Shown here piece after piece: positions 36,213-48,462 of a stretch of DNA of 64,000 nucleotides. Every line of letters starts with the position of its first letter. The first letter of the stretch is position 1. A program made the position numbers and the translations under genes. The DNA is taken from the NCBI GenBank assembly GCA_018257865.1, contig JAEUBA010000079.1, forward strand, positions 89,642-153,641, in the 5' to 3' direction. The notes below the pieces were generated by a model, which did no database searches, had not been told where the DNA came from, and saw nothing but the letters and a program-made list of their open reading frames with translations. The stretch comes from Stereocaulon alpinum. Lineage: Eukaryota > Ascomycota > Lecanoromycetes > Lecanorales > Stereocaulaceae.

Positions 36213-37928
36213 TCAGAAACTATAACACAATAGTCCTTGCTTGTCTTCTGCAACCATCCTCGCTCGCTTATTATCCTTCCACAGCAGCAGTCCGTATGCA
36301 GCAGCCGCCACGGAGCCCAGAGCAACCATACCCATGCATAGTGAGCTACCTATATGATAGTACGGTGCATCTGTAGCTAGGAACGTGAATGTGGCAATGA
36401 TACCGCCGCAATTTCCAAAACTGATCGCCCAAGCTGGGCCAACGCTGCGCTCCATGTGGCCACGCAAATTCATGACGTACCAGCAAGTGATCAGTGGACC
36501 TGTGGTGTTAACGCCCATGGCGAAGAGGAAAAGGGCTGCGTACTGCGCAGGGAAGTGGTGGTGAATGGTCATCAGCATAGCCAGGCCAATGATCGTAAGG
36601 GCCACGGCGAAGGCGATGGAAGGGGAGCGGAGTTCTACCCAGTCTGAAAGATAAGCTACTATGAGGAGGAGTGTGAGGGCCGCGGCGAAAGGAGGGACGG
36701 TGTGGAGTTGGGTTTCGACGGCTGAGTAGCCGAGAGTCTTGACAATAGTCGGGGCAAAGTAGGAGATGGCTGTAGACATGAGCTACTCAGCTGTTGTATA
36801 AGTAGGGTGAATCCCGAGTGATACTTACTATACGTGGGAACAATAGCAGCTAGAGCAGATTTGGTCAGCCTATATGGCTTTTTGAAAGAATGGGTTCACG
36901 AACCTCCGAGGTACATGAGACCCGCTGCAAGGGACTTGGGCTCCGCCACAAATGTCAGGACGTAACGGAAGGTAACCGGTTCATCGGGGTGTTTGTCCGT
37001 ACCCGTTCTGGCGATAACGAAGCTTCTTTCCTCTTCAGTCAACCAGCTGACAGCTTCTGGAAAATCTGGCACGAATGCAAATGCAATGATGCCAATGACG
37101 ACGGTCGCAAGGCCTTCAAGAATGAACACCCATCTCCAAGCATGGTAACCGCGGATACCATCCATCTTGCCAATGGCCGAGGCTAGAAGCCCGCCGAACA
37201 TGTTGGCCATTGTCACGGAACTGAAAAAGAAAGCAAACCGCTTTTGCGCTTCCTCCCGTTTGTACCACGAGCTGATAATGTAGACGCCTGGATCTCGTTT
37301 AGCGATGAATTGTGGCTTTGACACTTTGAGAGAAGCATACTGCCTGGAATGATACCAGCCTCGGCAAGACCCAGGAAGAATCTAGTCGCGAGGAGACCGC
37401 TATAGTTTTGGACTAACAACCACCGTCAATCTTGATGCTCAGATCTCAAGACAAGGTTCTCCTACCAAATCCTTGAAATACTGAGATAATACCAAAGGCT
37501 AGGATATTTCCGGACACTGAAAAATGAAGGTCACAACATGCTGCTAGAAGGACAGCCTATCGAAAAGTACTTACACCAAACGTGGGGTTTCAATCTTTTC
37601 AGGAAAATGTTCGAGGGAATCTCGAACAGAATGTATGGCACGAAGAAGATCGCAAGAGCAACATTAGATTGGTTACCCACAAGGTGTAGGTCTCTCGGGA
37701 GCTTGAAGACAAGAGCATTACCAATGTTGACCCTGAGGAGTGTTAAGCAGCTAGGAATATTTCGTCGATGACCACCTGGACATACCTATCGAGGAAGGAA
37801 GCAACAAGGATGAGCATCAGTATCGGTATCACTCGTAGGTCAATCTTCCTCATCAACTTCTTCTCGTTGACGGAGGGGGGACATTGAATAGCTGTTGATG
37901 CTCTCAAGCTGTCCGTGAAGCCCTCCAT
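36213..37928 (-). CDS. MFS transporter, anion:cation symporter (Dal5/Tna1-like)
   Basis: Encodes 461 residues from seven exons: 37928-37786, 37732-37575, 37516-37466, 37412-37341, 37287-36904, 36849-36829, 36769-36213. About twelve membrane segments are visible. Family blocks include LMLILVASFLDRVNIGNA (helix 1 with DRVNIG), NVALAIFFVPYILFEIPSN, GLLATRFFLGLAEAGIIPG, VYIISSWYKREEAQKRFAF and the WRWVFILEG loop, all typical of the fungal allantoate/nicotinate permease family. Exon 6 is only 21 nt. The substrate (a carboxylate-type nutrient or vitamin) cannot be told from the sequence. The C-terminus is short. Confidence 0.85.
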
Positions 37929-39809
37929 GCCTGGACCTTCCGTAGAGATTCGCACTGAGTCTGCGTTACAGAACTATCGTGTTAGCGTTCAGTCTTGCGT
38001 TCGACGTACTGCAGATAACTCTTGCCTTGCTTTTCCATCTTCAAGGAGATAGAATGTGTTACAACAACACCACCTATGAAGGATAATTGTATCTAGACGG
38101 TCACACCCGTTCCAAGATAAACAATAATGAATAAGGCTCTGGCGAGTGCGAGTTATGCGCGACGAAGGTAGTCTTATCAGAGTAGACGAGTCAATGTCTT
38201 CGGTGGGGAAATGTGCAAATTGATATATCACCCAGTCAAACACCTTTAAAGGCCGTTTGCCACTTTTGTTCAAGTCCAGCTATTAGAGTGAGGCCAGGTA
38301 ATTCATTCCTGATTGGGCGAATGGGAGATCGACTGGACTTGCTGGTGCGTTCTTGTGATTCGAGTGTCAGGGCGTTACTTTGAGCGGCGTGTCAAAGCAT
38401 GGCATGCAGGCGACATCGATCCCAGCATGCTCCCCTTTTCACCTAAGAGCCGCCCTTGCCATCTGAGCATTTAGCCTCCGATGGTACTATCGTGTATCTT
38501 AGGGCAAAACACCATCCACGATTACATCATGAACAACTCTCGAAAGCCCACACGAAGACGAGATCCTTTAATATCATGTGCAAATGAGATAGTCCACTTC
38601 AATACCAACTTGGCTAAGGTTTGGCACCTTGTACATTTTCCGTATATAGATACCCAAGAAGAGTATCTGGTCTAGGATTTTGCAGAATTCCCCAGTAGTT
38701 TGTCCGCCATACAATGAGAGAATATACTCAGCTGGTCAGGTAGTACGACCGTATGACTTGATTATAAGGAAACGATTCTCGGGTCACAACCACCTGAAGT
38801 GACAGGCAATCCCATCATCCTATGAGCTGCGGCGAGTTGTCGGTTTGTGGCCTAGAAAGTGAAGCGAACTAGGACATCAGCAAGCGAGATGAATCATTAA
38901 GATAGACACGGCAACTACTCTTCACATAGGTGGCCAGAAATTCCAACATCAGTATTAAGCGATGAACACCTCTGTAGCTTTGACGCCTCATTATGCTTGT
39001 CAGTGGTGGTGAAGTGCATGTCGATGCCAAGACAATAGAACAGGGATCGTCCCTTCCCCTTTTCGGCCGCCCCTGCCACACAAGATCCGAGTATAACAAT
39101 TGGGTTGCAATGCTGACTTGGATGAATAAATTGCTCCTCGATATTTCCTAGTACTCGCAGGATTAAGTAGAGTAGCGAGATGAAGGGAACCAGACAAATG
39201 CTATGCTAACACGGCGGCTAAGAGAGATTTGTACTGAACCATCCACATTACCTATCCTACAGGTTGATACCCACGAATATCTTGGATCTCGCGTTGTTGG
39301 CGAGCTTAGAGCGCTGCAGAATTTCGCTACATGCGCCTTTAGATGCCCCTGGAGTTTTCCTCTGGAGCAAAGCGATCAGAGGGGGGTTTTGGGGGGGTAT
39401 ATGGTAGTGGAGTTGAATGCTAAGACCAAAAGAGTCGGACTGCAAGGTGTTTCATGAAGATGGTGTTTCGGGATGTTCGTATTGTGAGGCGTGGTCGTTA
39501 AAGGGTTAGGAGGGAGATGGGGGGTGGATTGCTGTTGGGAAGGGTAAGGCAATTTTAGTAGATCCGAGTATGAAGCGCAAGAACAAGCGGCATCAGACCG
39601 AAGGACTTGGTGTATGCTAGTACAAGTATAACACTATCTATCTTACACCAACGCCCTACCGCCATAGCCGCAATTCTAGATAAACCGTCTGGGTATACTG
39701 TACTACGCCATCTATACTCGCGTGACCGCCCCAAACTCCATTCGCCTCCTCTATACTATCTCCTTCGTATCCACTATACAGTGATCATTCGTATCCCGTC
39801 ATCGAATCT
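37929..39809. other. Long intergenic region
   Basis: About 1.9 kb between the MFS gene start and the glycosyltransferase stop. It contains the MFS promoter. I see no conserved coding block, RNA gene or repeat; a G-run (39386-39400) and small frames are all that stand out. Confidence 0.45.
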
Positions 39810-41162
39810 TTATACAACAGGCTTCTCCTGGGCTTTCCCCATCTCCTTCTCCTTCATCTCTGCCTCCCGCACCTTCGCAGACTCCTCCTTCGCTTTTGCA
39901 TACTTCCATTGCACCTCAGGTTTCTCCCAGTCCTTTTCAACTCTCCACGCATCGCCCTCTATCATGCCCGCATCTCTGATATCACACGGTCCGCGTCCCC
40001 ATTTCTCTGTGAAGACATCCCGGCCGAATTCCATCCACATCAAGACTGCTCGTTCGAAGCCTTCGGCGTCACGGTAGAACGGTTCGCCTTGCCCGCCGCG
40101 TTGCCGCGCTTGCCATGTATTTCGCCCACCAGAGTCGGTGGCTTTGGCGTGCTGCATATCGTCGAGTTTTTGCACGAGGTCTTTATAGGCTGGGGAGTTG
40201 CGCTGAGCATCCGAGTCGACGTTATCGCCCTTCCGATACAGAACTTCCAAATCCTCAAGACTCGAAGCAACATCCCACACCTTGCCCGCCTCCGCATTCT
40301 CAATCCTGAAGTCCCGCATCCACAACCGTTCATGCATATCGCAATCAGTCATATAGAACGGAATCATCGTGTCCCATCCTCCTACATCCACGAAAGCCTG
40401 CGTGCGCACGAGAGCTAGGCGGTCGTATGCGAACCACAGCGTCGCTAGCGGACCCCAGTTCGGGTCCAACGTTTCTCGAAGTGCAGATACAGCGCGCGTG
40501 TATAGCGGCTCGAAAGGTTCTCGTTCTTCGTCGCTGACGACTACGGTGTCCATATGCGCCCAGAAGTAATGGGTCCAATTATTGGCCAGGGCGGTATAGA
40601 TGTAGAAATTTTGGAGCTGGGCGAAGGTGAAGAGGGTGGGTGTGGATATGACATTGATGCCTAGAATCTTCGTGAGGCGGTGATGATCGAGGTAGAAGGG
40701 ATTTTGTAGTGTGAGAAGGCCGTCCCGGTTGGAGTCCATAACACCTGTGTTTTCGATTACATAGATGTCGCCTGGAGGCCAGCCTGCTGTGATATAGCTG
40801 ACGACTGTTTGCTGAAGTAGTCGCCAGTTGCGTGTGAAGCCTATAAAGAGGGGAGTCGACTCTGCGACGTGGATAGTGGGCGGAGCGTTCCATGATTGTA
40901 CTGGGGGAAGATCCGTTGTTGACTTCGCGATGGCAGCGAGGGGGAAATTGTCGACAATAGGAGTTGGAGGGTCAGCGAGAGGTTTCCTTATAGGTATAGG
41001 TGTCTCCGCCTTGGTTGACGAGCTCGGGACAAGCGACTTGGGGAGTTTGTGGTACAGGCCACTTTGGACGATGATGATAATGGAGATGATGAGGAAGGGA
41101 ATGAAGACAAGACATAGGCTACGGCGAAATTTAACCGGCGACAACATTTCTTGAAGGGGCAT
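39810..41162 (-). CDS. Type II membrane glycosyltransferase-like protein
   Basis: Single exon of 450 residues. A short cytosolic N-terminus is followed by one membrane segment (residues 15-33, LCLVFIPFLIISIIIIV) and a Ser/Pro-rich stem, the layout of Golgi glycosyltransferases. The catalytic-looking region starts with PLFIGFTRNWRLLQQTV and continues through GDIYVIENTG, NWTHYFWAHMDTVVVSDEE (a DxD-like acidic triad near residue 210) and PFYMTDCDMHERLWMRDF. The C-terminus is a charged helix (EESAKVREAEMKEKEMG). It fits a GT-A nucleotide-sugar transferase of fungi; the CAZy family and acceptor are unknown. Confidence 0.75.
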   Translation of the reverse strand: MPLQEMLSPVKFRRSLCLVFIPFLIISIIIIVQSGLYHKLPKSLVPSSSTKAETPIPIRKPLADPPTPIVDNFPLAAIAKSTTDLPPVQSWNAPPTIHVAESTPLFIGFTRNWRLLQQTVVSYITAGWPPGDIYVIENTGVMDSNRDGLLTLQNPFYLDHHRLTKILGINVISTPTLFTFAQLQNFYIYTALANNWTHYFWAHMDTVVVSDEEREPFEPLYTRAVSALRETLDPNWGPLATLWFAYDRLALVRTQAFVDVGGWDTMIPFYMTDCDMHERLWMRDFRIENAEAGKVWDVASSLEDLEVLYRKGDNVDSDAQRNSPAYKDLVQKLDDMQHAKATDSGGRNTWQARQRGGQGEPFYRDAEGFERAVLMWMEFGRDVFTEKWGRGPCDIRDAGMIEGDAWRVEKDWEKPEVQWKYAKAKEESAKVREAEMKEKEMGKAQEKPVV

Positions 41163-41393
41163 CCGATTGCTACCTGCAAAGGATAAAAGGGAGACATGCT
41201 GAAAAAGGAGCCACGATCTGGCAGCTGAAAAGGCCTTGGCGTGGAGGATTCAAGTTTGAGATTTAGTTGGAAATTTAGGTAGTTGGATGACATAGTTGCC
41301 GCCAAGTCCCTTGTTCGTACACGCCGATAAGACTTCGATTAGAATTTTTCAGATAAGCCTATGAAAAAGGCCATTATCAGTTTATACACAAGG

Positions 41394-42557
41394 TTATGCC
41401 ATCTTCATGAGCTTCTCAATGCCACCTCTTAATCCTTTCTCCCTTTCGAGACCTTTTCGTCTTTTCCACTGCCACTCCACTAAGACTGGTAAGAAAGTCC
41501 ACAGATCAAATTCCGGCCACAAACATTTCAGGAATACTATCTCCGTGTCTTGATGGCATTGCCATAGCATGAAATCGCTGAGTCTTTCGACTCCTGAAGT
41601 TCTTACCAGGAGGTCTAAAGGTGGTAAGCCCGCTGTAAACATATGATCGTTCAATATCTCGGGTGTGATGGTCTCGGGATCTGGGAATGTATCTCGGAAA
41701 TCTTTCAGATCTGGAACATCATCTTCACCTTCTAGTATTGAGTCTCCGGGTGGGGAGTCAGGATGCAAAGTTGTGGATGTAGAGATTGACTCTTCGGTGT
41801 CGGAAGTGGCGCCAGAGGAGGGAGAATGTGACCGTACTTTCAGGGTACCAGCAGAAAGATGTCGACTTCGGATTGTATGTGTGATATGGGACTCTGAGAA
41901 GGAGCGCTGTTGCGAGGGTAAGGGTTTTGAGTAGTCGATGACGGTGTCGCGGATGGCAGTTGTCATTTCGTCGTGAGAGGTGTATGGGCAGCAGATGTTG
42001 AGGATGGCATCCTTGTTCTTAGCAGTCATATTGACGGCTCGATCTATGGCCTCAAGCACGTCCTCCTTGATGAGCTCGCGTTGGCCAAGCACTCTTATAC
42101 AGGCACCGTACCGATCTAGCAGATCTCCATGTTGAGCGAGTTGCGAGAGCTTGACTTTTGCCATATCCATCAGCGCGTCGACTTCGTATTTCGACCGTTT
42201 GAAATTTTCAATGCTGAAGGCATAGACCGTAACGACTTTGACACCCGACTTGTAGCAGACTTCAAGGACCTAAGGCCGGTTTTGTATATCAGCAAAGCTT
42301 CCGTTGCATTCTCTGGAACCACTTGTGCAGCTCACTCTTGCTAAAGCTTCAAAACCAAGGTTGTGTCCCTCAAGTGTTTCTATTCCATGACTCTTGGCAA
42401 ATCGCCTATTCCCGTCCATCACGAAGGCAACATGCTGAGGTATTGATCCCTGGCGTAATGCCCCAATGAGGAGCTCGCGGAGCTGCATGATGCCCCATTC
42501 GACGGGCGGAGACTGCAGGAGCCACCTCCGGATCTGTGACAGGTGCATTGAAGCCAT
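41394..42557 (-). CDS. RER2: cis-Prenyltransferase (dehydrodolichyl diphosphate synthase)
   Basis: Encodes 365 residues from exons 42557-42336 and 42269-41394 (66 nt intron, phase 0). It extends farnesyl diphosphate with isopentenyl diphosphate to make dolichol precursors for ER glycosylation. Conserved regions: HVAFVMDGNRRFAKSHG (region I with catalytic Asp), GVKVVTVYAFSIENFKRS (regions II-III), LLVRTSGVERLSDFMLWQ (region IV/V with RTSGxxRLS) and WPEFDLW. Between regions III and IV is a ~75-residue Ser/Thr-rich insert (around residues 200-275), common in fungal versions. Presence of MDGNRR marks it as the catalytic subunit rather than the Nus1 partner. Confidence 0.92.
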
Positions 42558-43178
42558 TGCGGTTGTTTTCGTAGTATTAAAGTTGAGTAGTGCGTAGGGG
42601 AGGGAAACGTGGATTGAAGGAATTGATAGGAAGCGATTGAGTTGCGACGCTATGGGGGACAGTGAAATGGACTCGAAGTCGAACGGAGATATCTACTCAT
42701 GACCTTGAACACCTGGACTCCGCGCTGTACCAAGAAATTGTCGCTCGTAAAATGCTTGAAAGTTTTGTTTATATGTTCAGATGAAAGTTTAGGAAAGCTC
42801 TTGCCGGGATCCCTGCAGCCCTATCAGACGGCTAAAACTACCACTCGTGCGGCGTGCAACTCCAAACGGTTTGTCCCGCAGTTGAACGTAGCGATATCAC
42901 GGTCCGATTATCAACGAATTGTCTGTTGTTGACATTTCACAAATTGCAAGTTGTCAAAATAGTATTGTTTATATCTGAAGATTGAGACATCCCCACATGA
43001 GGATTCTGCTGTTGGTTTCCTCGTTAGGCGCTCGCGTTGCCTGTTCATGTGAGGCTCTATTCTAGCAGGAACTTGTACTACGGTAGACATCATTGTCCCG
43101 TTGAGGTATCAACATTCGCCAGGCACGCAGGCATTCATTCACTAAGTGGATCATGGAACCATGTGCAATCATTGCACC
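42558..43178. other. Intergenic
   Basis: About 620 bases between the cis-prenyltransferase start and the stop of the ING-family gene. Holds the cis-prenyltransferase promoter; no gene or repeat recognised. Confidence 0.5.
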
Positions 43179-45423
43179 TTATCTCCCATTGCCACGACTG
43201 AATTTGGAGTCCTTCAAATTCTCCTTGCACTCGTCACAGTACCATTTCGCTAGTGGCAGACACAGATTAGCGGAAGACAACACTCGTTTGAAAGGCCTGT
43301 GACTTACCGTTCCTTGCAGGCGCCTTTGCTAGGCCCACGCAGTGCAGGTGAAACCACTCTCTCTGGCACTCATCCCCATCGCAGCCCACCATCTCCCCAT
43401 AGCTTACGCCATTGCAATAGCAATACCTTTCCTCATCCAGATCCTCGTCATCATCACCCTGTATCGAAGAGGCCTCGTCCTCGTGCGCCTGATTGGCTGC
43501 TATGATTTGCGCTGCAAGACCAGCACCTTTCTTGTGTGACCGCTTCTGTGGTATCTCTCGCGGAGCTCTTGTCCTCTGTGGTTCTGTGAAGCTGGCACTA
43601 ATAGGCGTGGCTGTCTTGGACGGCTGCTTGCCATTTCCCCCACGTGTCGATATGGAGATTGATGGCGGTCGAGTCCTACCATTCCCGTTCACAGACTCCT
43701 CCCGTTTGAGCGCTCGATCAGTATTTCTGCTACCCACTACCAGACCGCCACGCAGCTCCGCAGCTCCATCACCAGTACCGATATCCTCAATCAGATGCTC
43801 GCCTCTGGCATTGCCTGTCTCTCTCATATTGCTTTTAACGTCGCCTGTGGATCTTCCTGTCAGGCTAGACACCTTTTCGATGTCTGCTGTTGTCCCATAC
43901 AGACCGTGTCCGTTGGTAGCCTTGTGGTGATTCGTTGAAGACGAGCGATTCCTCGGGAGTTGCAGCACGGAGTTGGAGGAGTTTTGACGCGCCCTCGATG
44001 AAGGCATCCTTTGGAGCGGATGGGGTGCTGGACTCCTTCCTTGGCGATCTTTCGCAGCAGAGAATGTACCAACGACGGGAGAAGACGCCAAGGAGGGTGA
44101 ATTGGCTGCTGATGCATTGGTATTGGCTCTGTAATTGCATTCCGTCAGCAAAAGATTCACCCCACAAGAAGTAAACCCCGACCTTCGTCTCCCATTCCCG
44201 TTCAATGTAAGACCACCGCGGCCTTTCCTCTTCCCAGGAGCGTCGTTGACGGACAGATCTCGTGGACTGCCTGCACCACCACGACTGGAACCGAAAACTG
44301 TGGCCATGGCCCTCTCTGGGCCCAAGTTTGACCCTACGAGCTTCTCGACTTTCCGTCGCTTGCTGGGAGGCACTCCGCTGGCGATCCCAAGCCCAAGGCT
44401 ATTGCCAAGGGCTACATCTGCAGCTTTTCTGCCTTTGCTCCCAGCCTGGGTTTTCTTACTTGTTGCTCGCCCATCGTCGAAGTCAGAATCCAGGTTGTGA
44501 TTGCGGGTTTTCTTGGCTGCTAGAGCCTCTCGCCTTTGCTCGCTCCGTATGGCTGCCCCTTCCGCTTCCTGCGCCGCAGCATTGGCTGCTGCAGCGTTGG
44601 CAGCTCTTCTCGTACGTTCCCCAGCCATTATTCCCTTTTTTTCTGCAGTCTTCTCTGTGTACGCCCAATGGGTCAAACTACCGTAGCGAGCCTCTTCGCT
44701 GATTTCGTCTTCGATGTGAGGATAAGAACTGTTGCAACGCTTCATCTGCTTGTCGAGGCCGTCAAGAGCGGTATTCAGGACGTGGTTCTTCTCATCGAGG
44801 GTAACAAGCATGTCTGCCATAGTTTGTCGAATGCTGTGAAAGTGCTTTCGGCGAGCCCAGTCGATAGCGTCAGCTTCTTCATGAGTCTCGGGTCGTGTCG
44901 ACATCTCCAGGCGAGATGCATCTGCAGAGTCTGCTGCTGTAGACGGCCCGTCTGAGGCTGGTATAGCACTCTGTTTCGTGGAACGACTGGATTTTGGTAT
45001 GGAGGGTTTTGTACGGGGCGGAGGTGGAGCTTTGAGGGCTTGGGTGACCAGCTCTCCAAGAAGTGCTTCGGGTCCATAGATCTTAGCATCCACTTCCTTC
45101 AGCATAGTATAATGTCTAATCATCTCTTTTGGAAGCGCTGCAATTGCGTCCGTGAAGTGTTGTATAGCGGGGTAGAAGCCTGGATTTGCGTTGCGTTCGA
45201 CGTCTGTGAGCTGGACGAGGGCGCCCCCTTGAGGTTGGGCATTCGAAGCCATTTTCGTAGAATTCGTGCGTGTTTGGCGGACTGGCTGGCGTCTATTTGA
45301 TGCTGCGGGTGGCTCGACAACCGCAGGGCCTGTGAAGGCCTTCATCTTGGCTGTATGATTGCTCAGCTTGCTCAGTAAAGGTACTGGGCGTCGATGGGAC
45401 GGTGGATTGTGTTTACTATGCAT
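43179..45423 (-). CDS. ING-family PHD-finger chromatin reader
   Basis: Encodes 710 residues from exons 45423-44183, 44128-43308 and 43249-43179. The N-terminal ING helix region (about 55-180: NPGFYPAIQHFTDAIAALP, HFHSIRQTMADMLVTLDEK) is followed by a long basic disordered linker and a C-terminal PHD finger: CYCNGVSYGEMVGCDGDECQ, WFHLHC, and WYCDEC supplied by the last small exon. The aromatic and acidic residues that read H3K4me3 are present. Such proteins (Yng1, Yng2, Pho23 class) anchor histone acetyltransferase or deacetylase complexes. The 54-nt intron at 44182-44129 has a weak GTCGGG donor and is stop-free, so it might be retained. Which ING class this is cannot be settled. Confidence 0.87.
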
Positions 45424-45714
45424 CAGAGCTGAAGCAGAGTTGACTGCGGCGTGCAACAAGTAGTGAACAAGACTCGAGATCAGGAGTCATCTCACACTCG
45501 ATCGGTCGTGGGAGTAAATGTGAAGAAGGTGATTGTCTGATCCAGCATTGCCTGGCGCGAAGGAAGTGAAATCAACCCCCAGTACAGGGCTGAAAGCCGA
45601 ATGTTTGCCGAGGGATATCTACCGATAAGATAAGCGCAAAACGTCAAACGTCAATATCTACAGCTGCAGTTACAATGTAGGACAAACAATCACATTCTTC
45701 TCTTCCATTTCTAT
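45424..45714. promoter_or_regulatory. Bidirectional promoter region
   Basis: 290 bases between divergent starts of the ING-family gene and the DUF1992 gene. No specific sites assigned. Confidence 0.5.
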
Positions 45715-47475
45715 ATGGTCATTGCAAAGCAAGGGAACCCTTCCATCTGTCTTCGCTGTCTTCATAGACAGTCAGCCCGCCTGACCCGATGTCGTAACGA
45801 TGGCAGCTCTGCAAGGGCTCTTAGCCAAACAGCCGTTTTGCCACAGCAAAACGCGCAGGCTCCAGCGAAGGATGCCAATCAGTCGGAATCATCTGAAGAG
45901 GCCAGTGGTCAAGTAGAGGAGCCAGGGGGAATGTCGAGAAGACTTGCACAGATGACAGATGAATCCATCCAGCAAGGAGGTCACGGTGCTAAGAAGGCCA
46001 TTGAGGAAGGCGGGTTCTCCGAGGAACTGAAGCGGCGACTGGAGGCGAGGCTATTGGACAGCTCGTTCAAGAGTGAAAATCCTGCTGCATTTGCTCAATT
46101 CAACATGCCTGTGTGTTAGGACATCGTCAGTATAGTTGATTCAAAACTGATAATGCTACAGGCCAGCGCAGGGAAAGGTACTCGTGATATAGCTGCCGCT
46201 CAGCCTTGGTCGGGTACCGAGAAATTGGAAGATGCAGCTTTGCGCATGCTCAATGACGCACACAAGCCTCTACGAGGCACTGGACCACCCAAGATTCCGG
46301 CGCCACGAGGAACTCCAATTAGCGTTGATATGCGGATGAAGAAAGCTGTACAGAGGACTCAGGGACAACGCCTCGCAAATGCTCGGGATCGCACATCTGC
46401 CTATTCCTTGAGCCAGGATCCTACGTTGTCGGAGAAGGAGCGGGAGCAGATGCGCAAGTCTCTCAAAGAACGCTTCACCGCCGGCGCCAGACCGATGCCA
46501 GGATCGGTTCAAGGGCTGGCGGCTCTGGCGAATGAACGGATCGAGGACGCAATCGCTCGGGGCCAATTCAAGAATATACCTCGTGGGAAAGGCAAGAATG
46601 TGGAGCGTGACTATAATGCGAACAGCCCCTTCTTAGACACGACGGAATACTTCATGAATAAGATCATCCAAAAGCAAGAGATCGTGCCGCCGTGGATCGA
46701 GAAGCAGCAAGAGCTTGTAAAATCTGCGAGTGTGTTCCGTGCCAGGATACGCAAGGACTGGAAGAGACACGCTGCTCGGGTAATAGCTAGCAAAGGTGGG
46801 GGGCTAGACGCGCAAGTCAGACGGGCAGAAGCATATGCTGCAGCTGAGGCGGCTAACAACCCAAAGAGCAAGAAAATTGAGACCATAACTGAGATCGATC
46901 ATGAAGGTAGACTATCCCAATTGACCCTGACGGAGACGCCGACGCCTGCCAGCGACACGTCGGACTCGCGAATCACAGTATCCGAAGAGCTCGCATCGAA
47001 CTCACCGCCTGCTCCAGAAGCTCAAGTCGTTTCAGGACCCAATGATACCTCATCTCAAGCCAACGCGAAAATCTTGCCGCCGGTGCCTTCCACTATCCCA
47101 CAGGTTGCTCCCTTCCGTGATCCGGCCTGGGAATCTCTTGAACTCCCTTACCACAACCTAGCTGTAAAAGAGCTTAATAACCTTACCCGTACCTATAATC
47201 TCCAAGCTCCCGACCTCGCAAAAAAGCCATACTTTTCTCTAGATCGCGAACTTCGCTCATGTTTTGCCGACGTGGCACCTCAACTCCCCAACGAGATCAG
47301 GGAAAGAGCACGGAGGCCTGAGAAGATAAGGGTAGAGATCGTAGGGCATAGGCCAGGGGGTGTGTTAGAGAGGTTTTCGGCAGACAAAGTAAAGGTATAC
47401 GATAGCAGGAAGCCAAACTATGGGTTCAAACAATTCTGGCAGGATCTATGGGGTGGACAGGCAGCCAAAGCTTAA
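45715..47475 (+). CDS. DUF1992 (DNAJC28-like) mitochondrial protein
   Basis: Encodes 569 residues from exons 45715-46110 and 46162-47475. The N-terminus is basic with Cys and Arg (CLRCLHRQSARLTRCR), as for mitochondrial import. The conserved domain lies at about 265-340: ALANERIEDAIARGQFKNIP, GKGKNVERDYNANSPFLDTTEYFMNKI, and EIVPPWIEKQQEL. This is the DnaJ-homologue subfamily C member 28 domain (DUF1992), which here, as in other fungi, has no J domain. A Ser/Thr/Pro linker and a conserved-looking C-terminal region (PYHNLAVKELNNLTRTYNL) follow. Role unknown; mitochondrial location is inferred. Confidence 0.83.
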
Positions 47476-48462
47476 ACTTTCTAAAGCGATAGATGAGATC
47501 TGAAGCCTTGAACGTGCTCACGAAATATATAATGCACTGCAGATATCAAAGTGAGATGCGCGCAACAACCCTGTCCACAACAGTAGAAGTGTCACCTTTA
47601 CTGTGGCAGACTCGGGGGCCTCGAAACAATTCGGAGATCCCTCCGTGTCAACATGCAACTTCACTGAAATCAAGCCTTGAGAGCCGAAATAGTTCGAGCT
47701 TAGAACCCGAATATGTCGAATAATCATTGACTGAGCACACCACCGTGGTCGACCTCTATAATTCGAGCTGTCAGAACGTTAGTCCATAGAATTCTGTCTT
47801 CAGTCTAGATCATTCGCGACTCAACAAGACTAGCGTTGAATCTCACGCTGCTTCTACAAGAGCAAGCTTCCCTCCGCGGGAGGACATTTTGCAACAAATA
47901 TGCTATCATGGGCTCACCACTCCTCCTTACTTGTCGGTCAGGTGCACATTGTTGCAATGGCTTGTCGCCAAAATCGGTCTGCCAATTAGGGGCTAGCGAT
48001 TAGCCTGCAGCATGGCTGTTTTTCGACCTGTGATAAATGAGCTGAGCCAACAAGCGAGAGACAAATCCATTGAGCACCTCCATTGCTGAGGTCAACCTCT
48101 AAGATGCCTCGAGCTTTCTTCGACCCTCAAGTATGTGGCAGTCCGTACCCTGGCTCAACACAGATCTGTGTCTGGCTCCCTCTACGACGGGCTTCGGTCC
48201 TGCTAGTCTGGTAAGCTCCACATGTGGCTTCCGGTCTAATTTTTGCTCCCCTGCTCTATTGTATGTTAGCTTGTGTCGTATCAGCGCTTGTGAAAGGCGG
48301 GGTTTTTATAGTATTCAGCCGCATCTCGTACCATCACATGGCCTTCAGCCCAGCATCCTTTCTTTATTTTAAAAACGAGCGATGACTCCGATCGATAAGA
48401 GTTCCACATACCACCATACCGAAGCTCTATGAACGATCACATAGCAATATCACGTTTAAAGA
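47476..48462. other. Intergenic
   Basis: About 990 bases with no supported gene. Marks the change from housekeeping genes on the left to accessory genes on the right. Confidence 0.45.
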
